DNA from: Streptomyces sp. SN-593 | GTDB lineage: Bacteria > Actinomycetota > Actinomycetes > Streptomycetales > Streptomycetaceae | Reading direction: 5' to 3' | DNA length: 64,000 nucleotides | NCBI RefSeq assembly: GCF_016756395.1 | Contig: NZ_AP018365.1 | Span: forward strand, 5,955,001-6,019,000 | In this document: positions 55,306 through 64,000 of the stretch, in pieces | How positions within the stretch are numbered: the first letter of the stretch is position 1 | Layout of the letters: the number at the start of each line of letters is the position of its first letter | The notes under the pieces: generated by a model | Told to the model about the DNA's origin: nothing | The model's database searches: none | Seen by the model: the letters and a program-made list of their open reading frames with translations, nothing else | Translations under genes and position numbers: made by a program

Positions 55306-55767
55306 ATGCAGCCCAACGACGCCCGGATCCTCCGGGGCTCCGCCCTCGTGGCCGGACCCGTCGCCGTCATCGCCACCGTGGTCAGTGCCCTCGTCGCAGG
55401 CGAGAAGGGCCTGGTCGGCGGTGTGGTGGCAGTCGCCGTCGTCGCTGTCTTCTTCGCGGCCGGCTCATGGGCGCTGATGCGGATCACCGAGAACCGGCCG
55501 CAGTTGGCGATGTCCGCGGGAATGCTGGTCTACGCCGTGCAGATCCTGCTGATCGGCGTCTTCATCGTCGTCTTCAAGGACACCAGCGCCTTCAACGGCC
55601 GCGCGTTCGGCCTGACCCTGCTGGTCACCGCGCTCGCCTGGGTGGGCGGCCAGATCAAGCAGTCGCTGACCAGCCGGATGCTCTACGTCGATCCCGAACC
55701 CTCGGTCCCCGCCGCACGGAAGCAGGAGGCGGACGCGGTCGGGACGGGGTCGCGCGATGCTACGTAA
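55306..55767 (+). CDS. atpI: ATP synthase assembly protein I-like
   Basis: A 153-residue membrane protein with four hydrophobic segments (ALVAGPVAVIATVVSALV, VVAVAVVAVFFAAGSW, LAMSAGMLVYAVQILLIGVF, LTLLVTALAWVGG) and a charged tail. It is the usual first gene of the operon and aids assembly of the c-ring or Mg transport. Sequence is weakly conserved, so the call leans on position. Confidence 0.8.
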   Translation: MQPNDARILRGSALVAGPVAVIATVVSALVAGEKGLVGGVVAVAVVAVFFAAGSWALMRITENRPQLAMSAGMLVYAVQILLIGVFIVVFKDTSAFNGRAFGLTLLVTALAWVGGQIKQSLTSRMLYVDPEPSVPAARKQEADAVGTGSRDAT

Positions 55768-56052
55768 GGGGAGGGTAAGGGGCCTTCATCCAGGTCTGCT
55801 ATCGTCCGGAGTCGCATCCGGACGTGAGGGCCCCTCGCACATGCAGAGGGTCAAGCCCCCGCGCCCTGCGGTGTATTCGGAACCGGAACCGCGCCGGCGG
55901 CACGGACGACGGATGCCCGCGACGCGATGCGGGCTCTCAGCGGACCGGACGGGCTTCGCCACGCCCTGCCCGCAGTGCCGAACAGCGGCCCCACCAGCCG
56001 CGCTGACACACAAGGTTGCCGTTACTTATGCGTCACGACGAAGGAGTCACGG

Positions 56053-56859
56053 GTGAGTGCCCACACGCTGCTCGCTGAAGCTGGATGCCATATCCAGCAC
56101 GGTTGCGCATTCCCCGCTCCGGGCCTCAACTCGTTCGACTTCAAGCCGATCTTCAGCGTCGGCAGCTTCGACTTCACCAAGCCGATGCTGCTCGCGATCA
56201 TCTGCATGCTGCTGGTGGTGGGCTTCTTCTGGGCCGCTTTCCGCAAGCCGAAGCTCGTGCCGGGGAAGCTGCAGCTGGTCGGTGAGATCGGCTACACCTT
56301 CGTGGCCCGCAGCATCGCCCGCGAGGTGATCGGCAAGAAGGGCGACAAGTACGTCCCCTTCCTCACGTCGATCTTCTTCTTCGTGTGGCTCATGAACATC
56401 ATGTCGATCATCCCGGTCGCGCAGTTCCCCGCGACGTCGCGGTTCGCGTTCCCGGTGGGCCTGGCCGCCCTGGTGTTCATCACCTACATGTACCTGACGT
56501 TCAAGAACAACGGCTTCCGCGGCGGCATCAAGAACCTCGTCTGGATCGACGGCCTGCCCTGGCCGCTGGTGCCGCTCATCGTGGTGCTGGAGTTCTTCTC
56601 CAACGTCATCCTCCGGCCGTTCACCCTCGCGGTGCGGCTGTGGGCCAACATGTTCGCCGGCCACATGCTGATCGTGATGTTCAGCGTGGCGAGCTGGTAC
56701 CTGCTGACCCCGTCGTTGTTCACGGCGGTGTCCGGAGCGTCGTTCATCATCGCGCTCCTGATGACCACGCTCGAGGTGCTGATCCAGTTCCTGCAGGCGT
56801 ACATCTTCACGCTGCTCGCCTCGATCTACATCCAGGGAGCGCTCGAAGAGGGTCACTGA
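56053..56859 (+). CDS. atpB: ATP synthase F0 subunit a
   Basis: A 268-residue proton channel subunit. GTG at 56053 has AAGGAG 7 bp upstream. Five to six membrane helices, with the essential Arg in FTLAVRLWANMFAGHMLIVM and the conserved ending LIQFLQAYIFTLLASIYIQG. It passes protons to the c-ring. The 285-bp gap to atpI holds no other gene. Confidence 0.95.
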   Translation: MSAHTLLAEAGCHIQHGCAFPAPGLNSFDFKPIFSVGSFDFTKPMLLAIICMLLVVGFFWAAFRKPKLVPGKLQLVGEIGYTFVARSIAREVIGKKGDKYVPFLTSIFFFVWLMNIMSIIPVAQFPATSRFAFPVGLAALVFITYMYLTFKNNGFRGGIKNLVWIDGLPWPLVPLIVVLEFFSNVILRPFTLAVRLWANMFAGHMLIVMFSVASWYLLTPSLFTAVSGASFIIALLMTTLEVLIQFLQAYIFTLLASIYIQGALEEGH

Positions 56860-56937
56860 CCCGCGCCACGAGCCCCTCCACCGAATCTTCCGCTGGGAAG
56901 CCCCCCAACGGACCGCATCACAAAGGAAGACAGGGAA

Positions 56938-57183
56938 ATGTCTGCCGAGCTCGTTAACCTCGCCGCCGCCACCACCGCCGGCCGCCTGGGCGCGGTCGCC
57001 TACGGCCTCGCCGCCATCGGCCCCGGCGTGGGCATCGGTCTGGTCTTCGGCCACTCGATCGAGGCCATGGCCCGCCAGCCCGAGGCCATGCCGGTCATCC
57101 GCACCAACATGTTCCTCGGCTTCGCGCTCTGCGAGGTCCTCGCACTGCTCGGCCTGGTCGTCCCCTTCATCTTCCAGAAGTGA
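56938..57183 (+). CDS. atpE: ATP synthase F0 subunit c
   Basis: An 81-residue two-helix subunit. The first helix is Gly-rich (AAIGPGVGIGLVFGHS), then a polar loop RQPEAMPVIRTN, then FLGFALCEVLALLGLVVPFI with the proton-carrying Glu. It forms the rotor ring. AGGAAG is upstream of the ATG. Confidence 0.97.
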   Translation: MSAELVNLAAATTAGRLGAVAYGLAAIGPGVGIGLVFGHSIEAMARQPEAMPVIRTNMFLGFALCEVLALLGLVVPFIFQK

Positions 57184-57225
57184 CCTGGGCTCCCGACCAG
57201 TAGCCACTCGACGAAAGGTTCAGAC

Positions 57226-57780
57226 ATGATCACCTTCCTTGCGGAGGAGGGACAGCAGAACCCGCTGATCCCGGACACCGCGGAACTGATCGTCGGCCTG
57301 CTCTGCTTCTTCATCGTCTTCGGCATCCTCGGGAAGAAGCTGCTGCCGAACATCCAGAAGACCCTGGCGGAGCGGCACGACGCGATCGAGGGTGGCCTGG
57401 AGCGGGCGGAGAAGGCCCAGGCCGACGCCAATCGCACGCTCGACGAGTACAAGGCCCAGCTCGCCGAGGCCCGCCACGAGGCGGCCCGGATCACCGAGCA
57501 GGCCCGCGAGCAGGGCGCGCAGATCATCGCGGAGATGCGCGAGGAGGGCTCGCGGCAGCGCGACGCCATCATCGCCGCCGGTCACGCACAGATCGAGGCG
57601 GACCGCCGCCAGGTGACGGTCAGCCTCCGGCAGGAGGTCGGCAAGATCGCGACCGACCTGGCCGGCCGGGTGGTCGGTGAGTCCCTGGAGGACTCCGCCC
57701 GCCAGTCCCGCGTGGTCGACCGCTTCCTGGACGGCCTGGAGCAGAGCGCTGCCGCCACCGAGGCCGAGGCGGCGCGATGA
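57226..57780 (+). CDS. atpF: ATP synthase F0 subunit b
   Basis: A 184-residue stator stalk. One N-terminal membrane helix (LIVGLLCFFIVFGILGKKLL) precedes a long charged helix with heptads (RAEKAQADANRTLDEYKAQL to ARITEQAREQGAQIIAEM), as needed to bridge to the delta subunit. AAAGG lies upstream of the ATG. Confidence 0.95.
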   Translation: MITFLAEEGQQNPLIPDTAELIVGLLCFFIVFGILGKKLLPNIQKTLAERHDAIEGGLERAEKAQADANRTLDEYKAQLAEARHEAARITEQAREQGAQIIAEMREEGSRQRDAIIAAGHAQIEADRRQVTVSLRQEVGKIATDLAGRVVGESLEDSARQSRVVDRFLDGLEQSAAATEAEAAR

Positions 57781-57868
57781 ACACCGGAACGACGAGTCGG
57801 CGAGTGAGCCTGCCGCCGGCCCGTGCGCTGCGCAGTGCGGTGTGCGAACGAGCCGGGGAGTGTGACCG

Positions 57869-58684
57869 ATGAACGGCGCCAGCCGCGAAGCACTGGCCGC
57901 CGCCCGCGAGCGGCTGGACGCGCTGACCGACAACACGTCGGTGGACGCGGCCCGCCTCGGCGGCGAGCTGTCCTCGGTCACCACGCTGCTCGACCGCGAG
58001 AGCGGTCTGCGCCGTGCGCTGACCGACCCGGCGCAGACCGGTGAGGCCAAGGCGGACCTGGTCCGCCGGCTGCTCGGCGGCCAGATCGGCGGCGAGACGC
58101 TCGACCTGGTGGCCGGCATGGTCAGGTCCCGCTGGTCGCGCTCCCGCGACCTGGTGGACGCCGTGGAGGAGCTGGCCGACAGCGCCGACCTGATCGCCGC
58201 CCAGCGCGGTGGCGACCTGGACGACGTCGAGGACGAGCTCTTCCGGTTCGGCCGGATCGCCGCGGGCAGCAGCGAGCTGCGCGCCGCGCTGGCCGACCGC
58301 GCGGCGAGCACCGAGGCGAAGAGCGCCCTGCTGGGCCGGCTGCTCGGCGGCCGCGCCAAGCCGGTGACGGAACGGCTGGTCGTACGACTGGTCACCGCGC
58401 CGCGAGGACGTAGCCTGGAGGGCGGGATCGAATCCCTGTCCAAGCTGGCAGCGGCCCGCCGGGGCCGGACGGTGGCGGAAGTGGTCTCGGCCGTTCCGCT
58501 CAGTGACCGGCAGAAGCAGCGGCTCGCAGACGCGCTGTCCCGGATCTACGGCCGCCCGGTGCACCTGAACCTCGACGTGGACCCCTCGGTCCTCGGCGGG
58601 GTGCGGGTACGCGTCGGCGACGAGGTCATCAACGGCTCCATCGCGGACCGGCTCGACGAAGCCGCCCGCCGCATGGCCGGCTGA
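57869..58684 (+). CDS. atpH: ATP synthase F1 subunit delta
   Basis: A 271-residue delta subunit of the long actinobacterial type, with an extra N-terminal half. The C-terminal block (VAEVVSAVPLSDRQKQRLAD, LNLDVDPSVLGGVRVRVGDE, GSIADRLDEAARRM) is the conserved OSCP signature. It joins the b stalk to the F1 head. The 88-bp gap after atpF has no gene. Confidence 0.95.
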   Translation: MNGASREALAAARERLDALTDNTSVDAARLGGELSSVTTLLDRESGLRRALTDPAQTGEAKADLVRRLLGGQIGGETLDLVAGMVRSRWSRSRDLVDAVEELADSADLIAAQRGGDLDDVEDELFRFGRIAAGSSELRAALADRAASTEAKSALLGRLLGGRAKPVTERLVVRLVTAPRGRSLEGGIESLSKLAAARRGRTVAEVVSAVPLSDRQKQRLADALSRIYGRPVHLNLDVDPSVLGGVRVRVGDEVINGSIADRLDEAARRMAG

Positions 58685-58768
58685 CAGCCACCAACGCAAC
58701 AAGCATGAAGGCGGCCCTAGTTGGGCCGTGAGGAATACCGGGCCCAACAAGGAGAGCAGGGAACCCAG

Positions 58769-60340
58769 ATGGCGGAGCTCACGATCCGGCCGGAGGAGAT
58801 CCGGGACGCGCTGGATAACTTCGTCCAGTCGTACCAGCCGGACGCCGCCTCGCGCGAGGAGGTCGGCACGGTCAGCGTTGCCGGTGACGGCATCGCGAAG
58901 GTCGAGGGTCTGCCCTCGGCCATGGCGAACGAGTTGCTGAAGTTCGAGGACGGCACCCTCGGCCTCGCCCTCAACCTCGAGGAGCGCGAGATCGGTGCGA
59001 TCATCCTCGGCGAGTTCGACGGCATCGAGGAGGGCCAGCCGGTGCAGCGCACCGGCGAGGTGCTCTCCGTCGCGGTCGGTGAGGGCTACCTCGGCCGGGT
59101 CGTGGACCCGCTGGGCAACCCGATCGACGGCCTCGGCGAGATCGAGACCGAGGGCCGCCGCGCCCTCGAACTCCAGGCGCCGACCGTCATGCAGCGCAAG
59201 TCGGTCCACGAGCCGATGCAGACCGGCCTGAAGGCCGTCGACGCGATGACCCCGATCGGCCGCGGCCAGCGCCAGCTGATCATCGGCGACCGGCAGACCG
59301 GCAAGACCGCGCTGACCATCGACACGATCATCAACCAGCGCGACAACTGGCGCTCGGGCGACCCGAAGAAGCAGGTCCGCTGCATCTACGTCGCCATCGG
59401 CCAGAAGGGTTCCACCATCGCGGGCGTGCGCGCCGCGCTGGAGGAGGCCGGCGCGCTGGAGTACACCACGATCGTCGCCGCCCCGGCGTCCGACCCGGCC
59501 GGCTTCAAGTACCTGGCGCCGTACACCGGCTCGGCCATCGGCCAGCACTGGATGTACCAGGGCAAGCACGTCCTGATCGTCTTCGACGACCTGTCGAAGC
59601 AGGCCGACGCCTACCGCGCCGTCTCCCTGCTGCTGCGCCGCCCGCCGGGCCGCGAGGCGTACCCGGGCGACGTCTTCTACCTGCACTCCCGCCTGCTGGA
59701 GCGCTGCGCGAAGCTCTCCGACGACCTGGGCGCGGGCTCGATGACCGGTCTGCCGATCGTCGAGACCAAGGCCAACGACGTGTCGGCGTTCATCCCGACC
59801 AACGTCATCTCCATCACCGACGGCCAGTGCTTCCTGGAGTCCGACCTGTTCAACGCCGGCCAGCGGCCCGCGCTGAACGTCGGTATCTCGGTCTCCCGGG
59901 TCGGCGGCTCCGCGCAGATCAAGGCGATGAAGCAGGTCTCCGGCCGGCTCAAGCTCGACCTCGCGCAGTTCCGTGAGCTGGAGGCGTTCGCCGCCTTCGG
60001 TTCCGACCTCGACGCGGCCTCCAAGGCCCAGCTCGAGCGCGGCCAGCGGATGATGGAGCTGGTCAAGCAGGGCCAGTACGCCCCCTTCCCGGTCGAGGAC
60101 CAGGTCGTGTCGATCTGGGCCGGCACCACCGGCAAGCTCGACGATGTACCGGTCGAGGACATCCGCCGGTTCGAGCGCGAGCTGCTGGACTACCTGCACC
60201 GCGAGCACAAGTCGCTGCTCACCGCGATCGTCGAGACCGGCAAGCTGCCGGACGAGGCCATCGAGACGCTCACCGACGCCGTCGCCGCCTTCAAGAAGCA
60301 GTTCGAGACGTCCTCGGGCACGCTGCTGGTCGAGGGCTGA
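58769..60340 (+). CDS. atpA: ATP synthase F1 subunit alpha
   Basis: A 523-residue subunit. ATG 58769 is preceded by AAGGAGAGC and gives the family N-terminus AELTIRPEEIRDALDNFVQS. The P-loop is IIGDRQTGKTALTIDTI, with VFDDLSKQADAYRAVSLLLR and the signature PALNVGISVSRVGG. It alternates with beta subunits in the catalytic hexamer. Confidence 0.98.
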   Translation: MAELTIRPEEIRDALDNFVQSYQPDAASREEVGTVSVAGDGIAKVEGLPSAMANELLKFEDGTLGLALNLEEREIGAIILGEFDGIEEGQPVQRTGEVLSVAVGEGYLGRVVDPLGNPIDGLGEIETEGRRALELQAPTVMQRKSVHEPMQTGLKAVDAMTPIGRGQRQLIIGDRQTGKTALTIDTIINQRDNWRSGDPKKQVRCIYVAIGQKGSTIAGVRAALEEAGALEYTTIVAAPASDPAGFKYLAPYTGSAIGQHWMYQGKHVLIVFDDLSKQADAYRAVSLLLRRPPGREAYPGDVFYLHSRLLERCAKLSDDLGAGSMTGLPIVETKANDVSAFIPTNVISITDGQCFLESDLFNAGQRPALNVGISVSRVGGSAQIKAMKQVSGRLKLDLAQFRELEAFAAFGSDLDAASKAQLERGQRMMELVKQGQYAPFPVEDQVVSIWAGTTGKLDDVPVEDIRRFERELLDYLHREHKSLLTAIVETGKLPDEAIETLTDAVAAFKKQFETSSGTLLVEG

Positions 60341-60344
60341 TCGC

Positions 60345-61289
60345 ATGGGCGCACAGATTCGGGTCTACAAGCGCCGGATCAGGTCCGTCACCGCCACCAA
60401 GAAGATCACCAAGGCGATGGAGATGATCGCGGCCTCGCGGATCATCAAGGCCCAGCGCCAGGTGGCGGCCTCGTCCCCGTACGCGGACGAGCTGACCCGC
60501 GCGGTGACCGCGGTCGCGACCGGCTCCAACACCAAGCACCCGCTGACCACCGAGGCGGAGCACCCGACCCGGGCCGCGGTACTGGTCGTGACCAGCGACC
60601 GCGGTCTGGCCGGCGGTTACTCCTCCAACGCGATCAAGGCCGGGGAGCGGCTCGGCGAGCGGCTGCGCGCCGAGGGCAAGGACGTCGAGTCCTACGTCAT
60701 CGGGCGCAAGGCGGTGGCGTACTACAGCTTCCGCGAGCGCCCGGTCGTCGAGTCCTGGACCGGCTTCTCCGACAGCCCGCAGTACTCCGACGCCAAGACC
60801 GTCGCGGCGCCCCTGATCGAGGCGCTGCTGAGGGACACGGCCGAGGGCGGGGTGGACGAGCTGCACATCGTCTTCACCGAGTTCGTCTCGATGATGACGC
60901 AGAACCCGGTGGCCAGGCGGCTGCTGCCGCTGACCCTCGACGACGCCCCGGGCACCGCCGAGGCCGACGGCGAGGCCGCCGACGTGCAGCGCCGCAAGGG
61001 CGAGGCCCTGCCGCTGTTCGAGTTCGAGCCGTCCGCGGAAGGCGTGCTGGACGCGCTGCTGCCGCGGTACGTCGAGAGCCGGATCTACAACGCACTGCTG
61101 CAGTCCGCCGCTTCCGAGCACGCGGCCCGCCGCCGGGCGATGAAGTCCGCGACCGACAACGCGGAAGACCTCATCAAGTCGCTCACGCGGCTTGCCAACG
61201 CGGCCCGACAGGCCGACATCACCCAGGAAATCAGCGAGATCGTCGGTGGCGCGAGCGCCCTCGCCGACGCTAGCGCGGGGAGTGACTGA
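60345..61289 (+). CDS. atpG: ATP synthase F1 subunit gamma
   Basis: A 314-residue central shaft, 4 bp after atpA. N-terminal helix MGAQIRVYKRRIRSVTATKK then ITKAMEMIAASRIIKAQ; C-terminal helix ESRIYNALLQSAASEHAARR and MKSATDNAEDLIKSLTRLAN. An insert of about 20 residues (EADGEAADVQRRKGEALPLF) is typical of actinobacteria. Confidence 0.96.
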   Translation: MGAQIRVYKRRIRSVTATKKITKAMEMIAASRIIKAQRQVAASSPYADELTRAVTAVATGSNTKHPLTTEAEHPTRAAVLVVTSDRGLAGGYSSNAIKAGERLGERLRAEGKDVESYVIGRKAVAYYSFRERPVVESWTGFSDSPQYSDAKTVAAPLIEALLRDTAEGGVDELHIVFTEFVSMMTQNPVARRLLPLTLDDAPGTAEADGEAADVQRRKGEALPLFEFEPSAEGVLDALLPRYVESRIYNALLQSAASEHAARRRAMKSATDNAEDLIKSLTRLANAARQADITQEISEIVGGASALADASAGSD

Positions 61290-61293
61290 CCAC

Positions 61294-62736
61294 ATGACCA
61301 CCACTGTTGAAACCACCACGGCCACCGGGCGCGTGGCGCGGGTCATCGGCCCGGTCGTCGACGTGGAGTTCCCCGTCGACGCCATGCCGGAGATCTACAA
61401 CGCCCTGCACGTCGACGTGGCCGACCCGTCCGCGGACGGCGCCACCAAGACGCTGACCCTGGAGGTCGCGCAGCACCTGGGCGACGGCCTGGTCCGCGCC
61501 ATCTCGATGCAGCCCACCGACGGCCTGGTCCGCCAGGCTCCGGTGACGAACACCGGCGACGGCATCACGGTGCCGGTCGGCGACGTCACCAAGGGCCGCG
61601 TCTTCAACACCCTCGGCGCGATCCTCAACGAGCCGGAGGCCGAGGCGGAGGTCACCGAGCGCTGGGCGATCCACCGCAAGGCGCCGAAGTTCGACGACCT
61701 CGAGTCGAAGACCGAGATGTTCGAGACCGGCCTGAAGGTCGTCGACCTGCTGACCCCGTACGTCAAGGGCGGCAAGATCGGCCTGTTCGGCGGCGCGGGC
61801 GTCGGCAAGACCGTGCTCATCCAGGAAATGATCATGCGTGTGGCCAAGCTGCACGAGGGCGTTTCCGTGTTCGCCGGCGTCGGCGAGCGCACCCGTGAGG
61901 GCAACGACCTGATCGCGGAGATGGCCGAGTCCGGCGTGCTCCCGCAGACCGCCCTCGTCTTCGGCCAGATGGACGAGCCGCCGGGCACCCGGCTGCGCGT
62001 CGCCCTGGCCGGCCTGACCATGGCGGAGTACTTCCGCGATGTGCAGAACCAGGACGTGCTGTTCTTCATCGACAACATCTTCCGGTTCACCCAGGCCGGC
62101 TCCGAGGTCTCCACGCTGCTCGGCCGGATGCCCTCCGCGGTGGGCTACCAGCCGAACCTGGCCGACGAGATGGGCCAGCTCCAGGAGCGGATCACCTCGA
62201 CCCGCGGTCACTCGATCACCTCGATGCAGGCGATCTACGTCCCCGCGGACGACCTGACCGACCCGGCCCCGGCCACCACCTTCGCCCACCTCGACGCGAC
62301 GACCGTGCTCTCGCGGCCGATCTCGGAGAAGGGCATCTACCCCGCGGTGGACCCGCTGGACTCCACCTCGCGCATCCTGGACCCGCGCTACATCACGCAG
62401 GAGCACTACGACTGCGCCTCGCGCGTCAAGGGAATCCTGCAGAAGTACAAGGACCTCCAGGACATCATCTCCATCCTGGGCATCGACGAGCTGGGCGAGG
62501 AGGACAAGCTCACCGTCTTCCGTGCCCGTCGGATCGAGCGCTTCCTGTCCCAGAACACCCACGCGGCCAAGCAGTTCACCGGTGTGGACGGTTCGGACGT
62601 GTCCCTGGACGAGTCGATCACGGCGTTCAACGCGATCGCCGACGGTGAGTTCGACCACTTCCCGGAGCAGGCGTTCTTCATGTGCGGTGGCCTCGACGAC
62701 CTCAAGGCCAACGCGAAGAAGCTGGGCGTGAGCTGA
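61294..62736 (+). CDS. atpD: ATP synthase F1 subunit beta
   Basis: A 480-residue catalytic subunit. Walker A is LFGGAGVGKTVLIQEMIMR. The catalytic Glu is in VGERTREGNDL. Walker B is VLFFIDNIFRFTQAG. The signature PAVDPLDSTSRIL and the C-terminal EQAFFMCGG are present. It starts 4 bp after atpG. Confidence 0.98.
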   Translation: MTTTVETTTATGRVARVIGPVVDVEFPVDAMPEIYNALHVDVADPSADGATKTLTLEVAQHLGDGLVRAISMQPTDGLVRQAPVTNTGDGITVPVGDVTKGRVFNTLGAILNEPEAEAEVTERWAIHRKAPKFDDLESKTEMFETGLKVVDLLTPYVKGGKIGLFGGAGVGKTVLIQEMIMRVAKLHEGVSVFAGVGERTREGNDLIAEMAESGVLPQTALVFGQMDEPPGTRLRVALAGLTMAEYFRDVQNQDVLFFIDNIFRFTQAGSEVSTLLGRMPSAVGYQPNLADEMGQLQERITSTRGHSITSMQAIYVPADDLTDPAPATTFAHLDATTVLSRPISEKGIYPAVDPLDSTSRILDPRYITQEHYDCASRVKGILQKYKDLQDIISILGIDELGEEDKLTVFRARRIERFLSQNTHAAKQFTGVDGSDVSLDESITAFNAIADGEFDHFPEQAFFMCGGLDDLKANAKKLGVS

Positions 62737-62780
62737 CACCCCGCACCACCCGGGCCGGCAGGCCCGCGCGACCGGGGGGC

Positions 62781-62813
62781 GGTCCGACGGACCCCGAAGG
62801 GGGTCCTCGGACC
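62781..62813 (+). terminator. Hairpin between atpD and atpC
   Basis: GGTCCG-AC-GGACCCC pairs with GGGGTCC-T-CGGACC around a 4-nt loop, 45 bp after the beta stop. It could partly reduce epsilon expression relative to beta or stabilise the upstream mRNA. Confidence 0.55.
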
Positions 62814-62889
62814 GGCCTTCCGGTCGCACCCCTTATTCTGTGTCCTACGCATCCCCCGCAGGCGGTGGGTGCCAACCCGAGGAGCCGTC

Positions 62890-63264
62890 TTGGCCGATCT
62901 TCACGTCGAGCTGGTCGCCGCGGACCGCAACGTCTGGTCCGGCGAGGCCAACCTGGTCGTCGCCCGTACCAAGTCGGGTGACATCGGCATCATGGCCAAC
63001 CACGAGCCGCTGCTCGGGGTGCTCCAGTCCGGTCCGATCACCATCAGGACCAGCGACGGCGGCACCGTCGTCGCCGCCGTGCACGGAGGGTTCATCTCCT
63101 TCGCGGACAACAAGCTCTCCGTCCTCGCGGAGATCGCCGAGCTCGCCGACGAGATCGACGTCGACCGGGCCGAGCGGGCGTTGCAGCGCTCCAAGTCGGA
63201 GTCCGACGCCGGCGCCGAGCGCCGCGCGGAGGTGCGGCTCGCCGCGGCGGCCGGCGCACGCTGA
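62890..63264 (+). CDS. atpC: ATP synthase F1 subunit epsilon
   Basis: A 124-residue subunit. TTG 62890 after CGAGGAG fits the family N-terminus (DLHVELVAADRNVWSGEANL). The beta-sandwich has GDIGIMANHEPLLGVLQSGP and VHGGFISFADNKLSVLAEIA, then the C-terminal helix hairpin ADEIDVDRAERALQRS. It regulates the enzyme and couples the shaft to the c-ring. Confidence 0.96.
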   Translation: MADLHVELVAADRNVWSGEANLVVARTKSGDIGIMANHEPLLGVLQSGPITIRTSDGGTVVAAVHGGFISFADNKLSVLAEIAELADEIDVDRAERALQRSKSESDAGAERRAEVRLAAAAGAR

Positions 63265-63391
63265 ACAGGATTCACCGCAGGACGTAGGACCCGGCAGGAC
63301 CCACGGTGCCGCGGAACGCCCGGACGGGGCGGACCGCGGCACCGGACGCAGCAAGGGCGGCAACCATGGCGAGGCGAGGAGGTCGGTGGAC

Positions 63392-63841
63392 GTGATCCTC
63401 GCTTTCGAAGTGGGCGGCGCCGTCCTGGTGGCCGCGCTGCTCGGCCTCTTCCTCTTCGGGCTGCGCCGGCGCCTCATCCAGCGCCCCGGCGGCACCTTCG
63501 ACTGCTCGCTGCGCCCGGCCCCGGCCGGCGACGCCGAATCGGCCGCCGGCAAGGGCTGGGTCTACGGCGTGGCCCGCTACAGCGGCGACCGGGTGGAGTG
63601 GTTTCGGGTCTTCTCGTACGCGGTCCGGCCGCGCCGGGTGCTGGAGCGCCCCGCCATCGAGGTCACCGGCCGCCGTGAGCCGCAGGGCTCGGAGGAGCTG
63701 GCGCTGCTGTCGGACGCGGTGGTGCTGTGCTGCGTGCACCGCGGCACCCGGCTGGAGCTGGCGATGAGCGACGACGCGCTGACCGGCTTCCTCGCCTGGC
63801 TGGAGGCGGCCCCGCCCGGACAGCGCGTCAACGTGGCCTGA
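63392..63841 (+). CDS. DUF2550 family membrane protein
   Basis: A 149-residue protein. I chose GTG 63392 because AGGAGG lies 9 bp upstream; a GTG two codons earlier is too close to it. One N-terminal membrane helix (VGGAVLVAALLGLFLFGLRR) and a conserved beta-rich domain: TFDCSLRPA, KGWVYGVARYSGDRVEWFRV, RRVLERPAIEV, and LAMSDDALTGFLAWLEAAPP. It is conserved next to atpC in actinobacteria. Function unknown. Confidence 0.88.
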   Translation: MILAFEVGGAVLVAALLGLFLFGLRRRLIQRPGGTFDCSLRPAPAGDAESAAGKGWVYGVARYSGDRVEWFRVFSYAVRPRRVLERPAIEVTGRREPQGSEELALLSDAVVLCCVHRGTRLELAMSDDALTGFLAWLEAAPPGQRVNVA

Positions 63842-63908
63842 GTCCCGCTCTCGGGCCTCGGTCCCGCTGTGCGGCGCCACCCGCGCGCCGCACCCGCCGC
63901 TCCCGTGT

Positions 63909-64000
63909 TCAGCGGTCCCCGCCCGGCACCCACAGCACGTCGCCGCGCGTGACGTTCGCGGTGCGGGCGAGGATGAACAGCAGGTCCGACAGGCGGTTCA
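63909..64000 (-). CDS. Cob(I)alamin adenosyltransferase, 3' end only
   Basis: The last 30 codons are in the window. NRLSDLLFILARTANVTRGD is the conserved C-terminal motif of PduO-type ATP:corrinoid adenosyltransferases, and the stop is at 63909-63911. The rest lies beyond the window's right end. It is convergent with the DUF2550 gene, the usual arrangement in streptomycetes. Confidence 0.8.
   Translation of the reverse strand, partial: NRLSDLLFILARTANVTRGDVLWVPGGDR

Overview
The window is high-GC actinobacterial chromosome and reads as Streptomyces or a close relative. The evidence is strong G/C bias at third codon positions, frequent GTG and TTG starts, a Rho with a long Gln/Gly/Arg-rich insert, and the gene order lysA-hom-thrC-thrB-rho-LCP-rpmE-prfA-prmC-tsaC-ptp-wecA-atpIBEFHAGDC, which is the conserved streptomycete core order. 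The species cannot be named from this sequence.

The window has two very different halves. The left part (1 to about 37.8 kb) is accessory. It opens with a 2309-residue secreted Rhs/YD-repeat polymorphic toxin with a Hint domain and a short toxin tip, followed by a probable immunity gene. A decayed actinomycete integrative and conjugative element (AICE) follows on the minus strand at 7.3-11.3 kb: integrase, SpdB/DUF2637 and TraB/FtsK remnants plus an intact SCO3933-like gene. The divergent GntR regulator of that element seems to have been cut and joined to a HEAT-repeat protein. At 12.4-16.5 kb is a compact stress module: an MFS exporter, an alpha/beta hydrolase, a DJ-1/PfpI-type protein and a TetR regulator, with four near-identical operators in their promoters. 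A 7-bp-repeat-bearing small gene, a secreted G1 glutamic peptidase and a Tn3-family relic follow.

From 18.95 to 37.89 kb lies a composite island at a tRNA-Arg(CCG) gene (37821-37892, minus). Its 3' part is repeated as partial copies at 18951, 28922 and 32746, all in one orientation, as expected from successive site-specific integrations. Segment A (about 10 kb) carries a tightly overlapping three-gene operon: a sigma/HTH-like protein, a GIY-YIG-type nuclease and a MORC/MutL-like GHKL ATPase. This is the best candidate here for an undescribed defence system. Behind it are stacked IS5, ISAzo13 and IS21 elements, the IS21 with an extra gene. Segment B (about 3.8 kb) holds an orphan type I-E-like CRISPR array of 12 repeats with no cas genes, a phosphotransferase, a broken XRE/TPR regulator and a toxin-antitoxin-like pair. 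Segment C (about 5 kb) holds a SLATT/DUF4231-like membrane protein, XRE, IS256 and integrase fragments, and a two-gene unit with a nucleotidyltransferase-like protein.

The right part (37.9 to 64 kb) is ordinary core genome: a response regulator, an ArgRS-like protein without a catalytic domain, lysine and threonine biosynthesis, Rho, an envelope LCP protein, L31, release factor 1 and its methylase PrmC, TsaC/Sua5, a low-molecular-weight phosphatase, a WecA/TagO-type transferase and the complete F1Fo ATP synthase operon. It ends with a DUF2550 gene and the 3' end of a convergent cobalamin adenosyltransferase gene.
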